A DNA stretch of 7,076 nt, taken from an uncultured Lachnospiraceae bacterium. Lineage in GTDB: Bacteria; Bacillota; Clostridia; Lachnospirales; Lachnospiraceae. The DNA lies in the NCBI GenBank assembly GCA_900555195.1, contig USKC01000160.1, positions 1-7,076 of the forward strand, read 5' to 3'. Below are positions 5,009 through 7,076 of this stretch, piece after piece. Both the position numbers and the translations under genes were made by a program. Below the pieces are notes generated by a model. That model had not been told where the DNA came from and did not search any database. It saw nothing but the letters and a program-made list of their open reading frames with translations. Position 1 is the first letter of the stretch; the number at the start of each line of letters is the position of its first letter.

Positions 5009-6016
5009 CTATTCTTCGTACAAAGCCCTTCTTATGGCTTCCAGGTTCTGGCGCATCAGAGACAGATAGGTTTCCCCTCTTTCCGCCTCATCCCTTGTCA
5101 GCGTGTGACAGGAATGCAGCATATCCGTCTTCGCCCCTGCCGCTTCCGCGATCGCCTCCGCCACGTTCCCGCTGGACAGTTCCAGATAGAACACCGTCGG
5201 TATTCCCTCCTGTTCCACCTTATCTGTGAGAAAAGCAATGGTGGCGGCGCTTGGTTCCGTCTGGGAACTGCAGCCTGGAAAGGCCGCATAGTATTCCAAG
5301 CCATAGGTTTTTACCAGATACAGGAAAGGAAAACGATCTCCGAACACCAGCGTTTTCCGGGGCGCTTCCTCCACCATGCTGCGGAAATCCTCATCCAGGC
5401 TCTGCAGCTGTTCCAGATAGTCTGCCGCATTCTCAGCATATATCTCTGCCCTGTCCGGATCAATTTGGCTCAGTTCATCCCGGATCTGTTCCACGAGACG
5501 CATCGCATTCACAGGAGAAGTCCAGACATGTTCGTCATACTCTCCTTCATCCAGATGCACCGCATCCGGCGCTTCTCCCTCTTCTTCATGGCTGTGATGA
5601 TGCCCGCTTGCCTGCATTCCTTCCGTGGTTTCTTCCTCCAGAGGGTCCACCCAGTCAAGCAGGCTGTGAGAACGGATCTGCACATCGCTCCCAGAGAGCA
5701 ATTCTTCCACCCAGACGTCTGATTCGCCGCCTGCATACAAAAACAAATCGCTTTCCGTTATCCGCACAATATCCGCAGGCGAGGGCTCATAGGAATGCGC
5801 TTCCATGCCCGGCTTCAAAAGCTGCGTGACCTCCACATAGTCCCCTCCCACCTCGCGCACGAAATCACAAGGGGGAAAGATGGTACAAACCACCCGGATC
5901 TTTTCTCCGCCATCCGGTGCCGCGCTGTTTTCCTCCCGTTTAGCCAAGCAGCCGGTCAGTAAAAGACCGGCTGCAAACAGGCTGACGCAAATCAGCCAAA
6001 CCCGAATTTTCTTCAT
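5009..6016 (-). CDS. znuA: Metal-binding lipoprotein of Zn/Mn ABC transporter, ZnuA-like
   Basis: This 335-aa cluster-9 (TroA/ZnuA) solute-binding protein captures Zn2+ or Mn2+ outside the cell and delivers it to the permease. It begins with a lipoprotein signal: MKKIRVW, a hydrophobic stretch and lipobox LTGC (residues 20-23, Cys23 lipidated). Likely ligands are His74 (GMEAHSYEP) and His163 (DEHVWTSP). Between them is a His/Glu-rich loop, GHHHSHEEEGE (138-148), typical of zinc importers. Where TroA has its third His (AHDAF), this protein has FGDRF (225-229), and HSCH at 301-304 may supply a ligand instead. Its ATG shares the ATGA overlap with the stop of the upstream membrane-protein gene, and GAGAGGA lies upstream. 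The next gene, znuC, starts 20 bases after the stop. No metal-regulator box is visible in the window. Length is normal. Confidence 0.92.
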   Translation of the reverse strand: MKKIRVWLICVSLFAAGLLLTGCLAKREENSAAPDGGEKIRVVCTIFPPCDFVREVGGDYVEVTQLLKPGMEAHSYEPSPADIVRITESDLFLYAGGESDVWVEELLSGSDVQIRSHSLLDWVDPLEEETTEGMQASGHHHSHEEEGEAPDAVHLDEGEYDEHVWTSPVNAMRLVEQIRDELSQIDPDRAEIYAENAADYLEQLQSLDEDFRSMVEEAPRKTLVFGDRFPFLYLVKTYGLEYYAAFPGCSSQTEPSAATIAFLTDKVEQEGIPTVFYLELSSGNVAEAIAEAAGAKTDMLHSCHTLTRDEAERGETYLSLMRQNLEAIRRALYEE

Positions 6017-6948
6017 TCAGACTTATCCTCTCGTCCATCCTTCTTATAAAAGGAAGCAGATTTCTTCAACTCCTCCAATGTTTCCCGGAATTTTCTCGAC
6101 GTCATAGTGGGGTTGCTCCGAAGCATCCTTCGCCTGTTTATGCTGCGCATAAAGGTCTCCAGTTTCTCTTCTCCAACCCGCTTATCTCCGATAAAGCGTT
6201 CGCGCAGTTCCAGCAGTTCTTCCTTCTTCTCACGCAGCAGCTCCGAACCGGGCATGGCCTTTCTCAATTCCGCAAACCGTTCTTCTATGTCCGCAATCAG
6301 TTCATCCCTGCGCTGCGCGCTCTTCTCTGCCTTGCTTTCCAGTTCATCCCCAGCAACGGCAATCAGCACATCCAGACGCTTCTTCATTCGCTCCAATTCC
6401 CTTTTCGCCTGATCCGCCTTGACCAGAATATCCCGCAGATCCATGGCCGCCTGGAAGGAAAATGCAAAATCGATGAGAAACCAGACCGATACCACCGCTG
6501 AGACGGCTCCCACCAGCCTTTGCGGCAGTCCCAGCACAAGACGTTCCACCGGAGGATGCAGGATGCGCGTCATAAAGACAGTCAGAACACCCCAGCAGAG
6601 CGTAGAACTCAGACAGATCTGTCCCTGAAAATTGAATTTCTGATTGGAATAATCCCAGTACCGCACTTTAAACAGCGTTTCCATCACCACGCCCGTCACA
6701 TACTCCAGGGCCGTGGCGCCGATGCAGCCTGCGAGAAATACCAGGAACAGATTATCCTGAAACGGCCTGGATACCAAAAGCATCATGACCGCTCCGGATC
6801 CATATAAGGGAAGGAACGGCCCGCGCACAAAGCCCCTATTCACAAATTTCCTTTTGCAGATCGACACATAGGCGGATTCAAAACACCAGCCAAAGAAGCA
6901 GTAAAAAAAGAAAATAAATATCCATTGTACCGCTGTGTAATGATACAT
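6013..6948 (-). CDS. PF06541-type membrane protein with coiled-coil tail
   Basis: This 311-aa protein belongs to the Clostridia family often labelled putative ABC transporter permease (PF06541, CmpB-like), whose function is unknown. The hallmark is FFGWCFESAYVSICKRKFVNRGFVRGPFLPLYGSGA (about residues 18-53, quoted here only as its key parts GWCFES, NRGF and GPFLPLYG). Five hydrophobic segments lie at about 7-27, 42-59, 66-88, 111-131 and 143-165. Residues 166-311 form a charged, Lys/Glu/Arg-rich tail with heptad-like spacing, probably a cytoplasmic coiled coil. The start has GGGGAG five bases upstream. Its stop overlaps the znuA start (ATGA), so the two are probably translated together. The family name implies transport, but nothing in the sequence shows an ABC permease loop; I would treat it as a membrane protein of unknown role. 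Confidence 0.8.
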   Translation of the reverse strand: MYHYTAVQWIFIFFFYCFFGWCFESAYVSICKRKFVNRGFVRGPFLPLYGSGAVMMLLVSRPFQDNLFLVFLAGCIGATALEYVTGVVMETLFKVRYWDYSNQKFNFQGQICLSSTLCWGVLTVFMTRILHPPVERLVLGLPQRLVGAVSAVVSVWFLIDFAFSFQAAMDLRDILVKADQAKRELERMKKRLDVLIAVAGDELESKAEKSAQRRDELIADIEERFAELRKAMPGSELLREKKEELLELRERFIGDKRVGEEKLETFMRSINRRRMLRSNPTMTSRKFRETLEELKKSASFYKKDGREDKSE

Positions 6949-6976
6949 TCCGTCTCCCCTTTCAAAACGTCAAGGT

Positions 6977-7076
6977 TTATCTGTAGACTCCTACCGTGAT
7001 ATTAAGCTTCCCTTTTCTCGTATTGCCTCCGGCCTCTTTGAAAATAAACCGTCCATATCCCCGGACGCTGACCAGA
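6977..7076 (-). CDS. C-terminus of a probable S4-domain RNA-binding protein (YlmH-like)
   Basis: A minus-strand frame enters from the right edge and ends with TAA at 6977-6979, giving the last 32 residues. The core reads VRGYGRFIFKEAGGNTRKGK followed by LNITVGVYR. The pattern RGYGRF...TRKGKLNI resembles the last strands of an S4 RNA-binding domain at the C-terminus of YlmH-type proteins, which act on stalled ribosomes and lie in division gene clusters. The identification rests on a short fragment and memory of the family, so it is tentative; that the frame is coding is more certain. Only 28 bases separate it from the next ATG, so it probably heads the operon that includes the metal transporter. 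Confidence 0.45.
   Translation of the reverse strand, partial: LVSVRGYGRFIFKEAGGNTRKGKLNITVGVYR

Overview
The window looks like a chromosomal segment of a Gram-positive, anaerobic Clostridia bacterium, most likely Lachnospiraceae. This rests on moderate GC, strong GGAGG-type ribosome binding sites, a PF06541 membrane protein, a stand-alone siroheme nitrite/sulfite reductase-like gene and a cluster-9 metal transporter of the type common in that family. The taxonomic call is an inference from protein character, not from a database search.

Layout. Bases 1-88 (minus) hold the first 29 codons of a xylulokinase-like FGGY sugar kinase. A 369-bp divergent regulatory region (89-457) separates it from a LacI-family regulator (458-1474, plus). 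The region carries a convincing minus-strand promoter. A 9+9 bp inverted repeat lies on the spacer and -35 of that promoter, and a matching half-site lies just upstream of the regulator gene. The simplest reading is a local repressor controlling the kinase and possibly itself. A 276-bp gap with a probable promoter and nested inverted repeats leads to a 516-aa siroheme/[4Fe-4S] nitrite/sulfite reductase-like protein (1754-3304, plus).

The right half is a minus-strand operon reading toward the reductase gene: the end of a probable S4-domain (YlmH-like) protein, a PF06541 membrane protein with a charged coiled-coil tail, a ZnuA-like metal-binding lipoprotein, a ZnuC-like ATPase and a ZnuB-like permease. 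Junctions are tight: 28 nt, a 4-nt ATGA overlap, 20 nt and an 8-nt overlap. The ATPase gene is broken just before Walker A by about 16 extra nucleotides, so the transporter is either inactive in this strain or affected by an assembly error.

Between the convergent reductase and permease genes is a 123-bp, gap-free imperfect palindrome. It starts one nucleotide after the permease stop codon and has 61 pairable positions. All nine departures from perfect symmetry are transitions, and eight of the nine become G-U pairs in minus-strand RNA. This is the most unusual structure in the window. At minimum it is a candidate bidirectional terminator, and possibly a mobile palindromic element or a structured RNA of the zinc/manganese operon.
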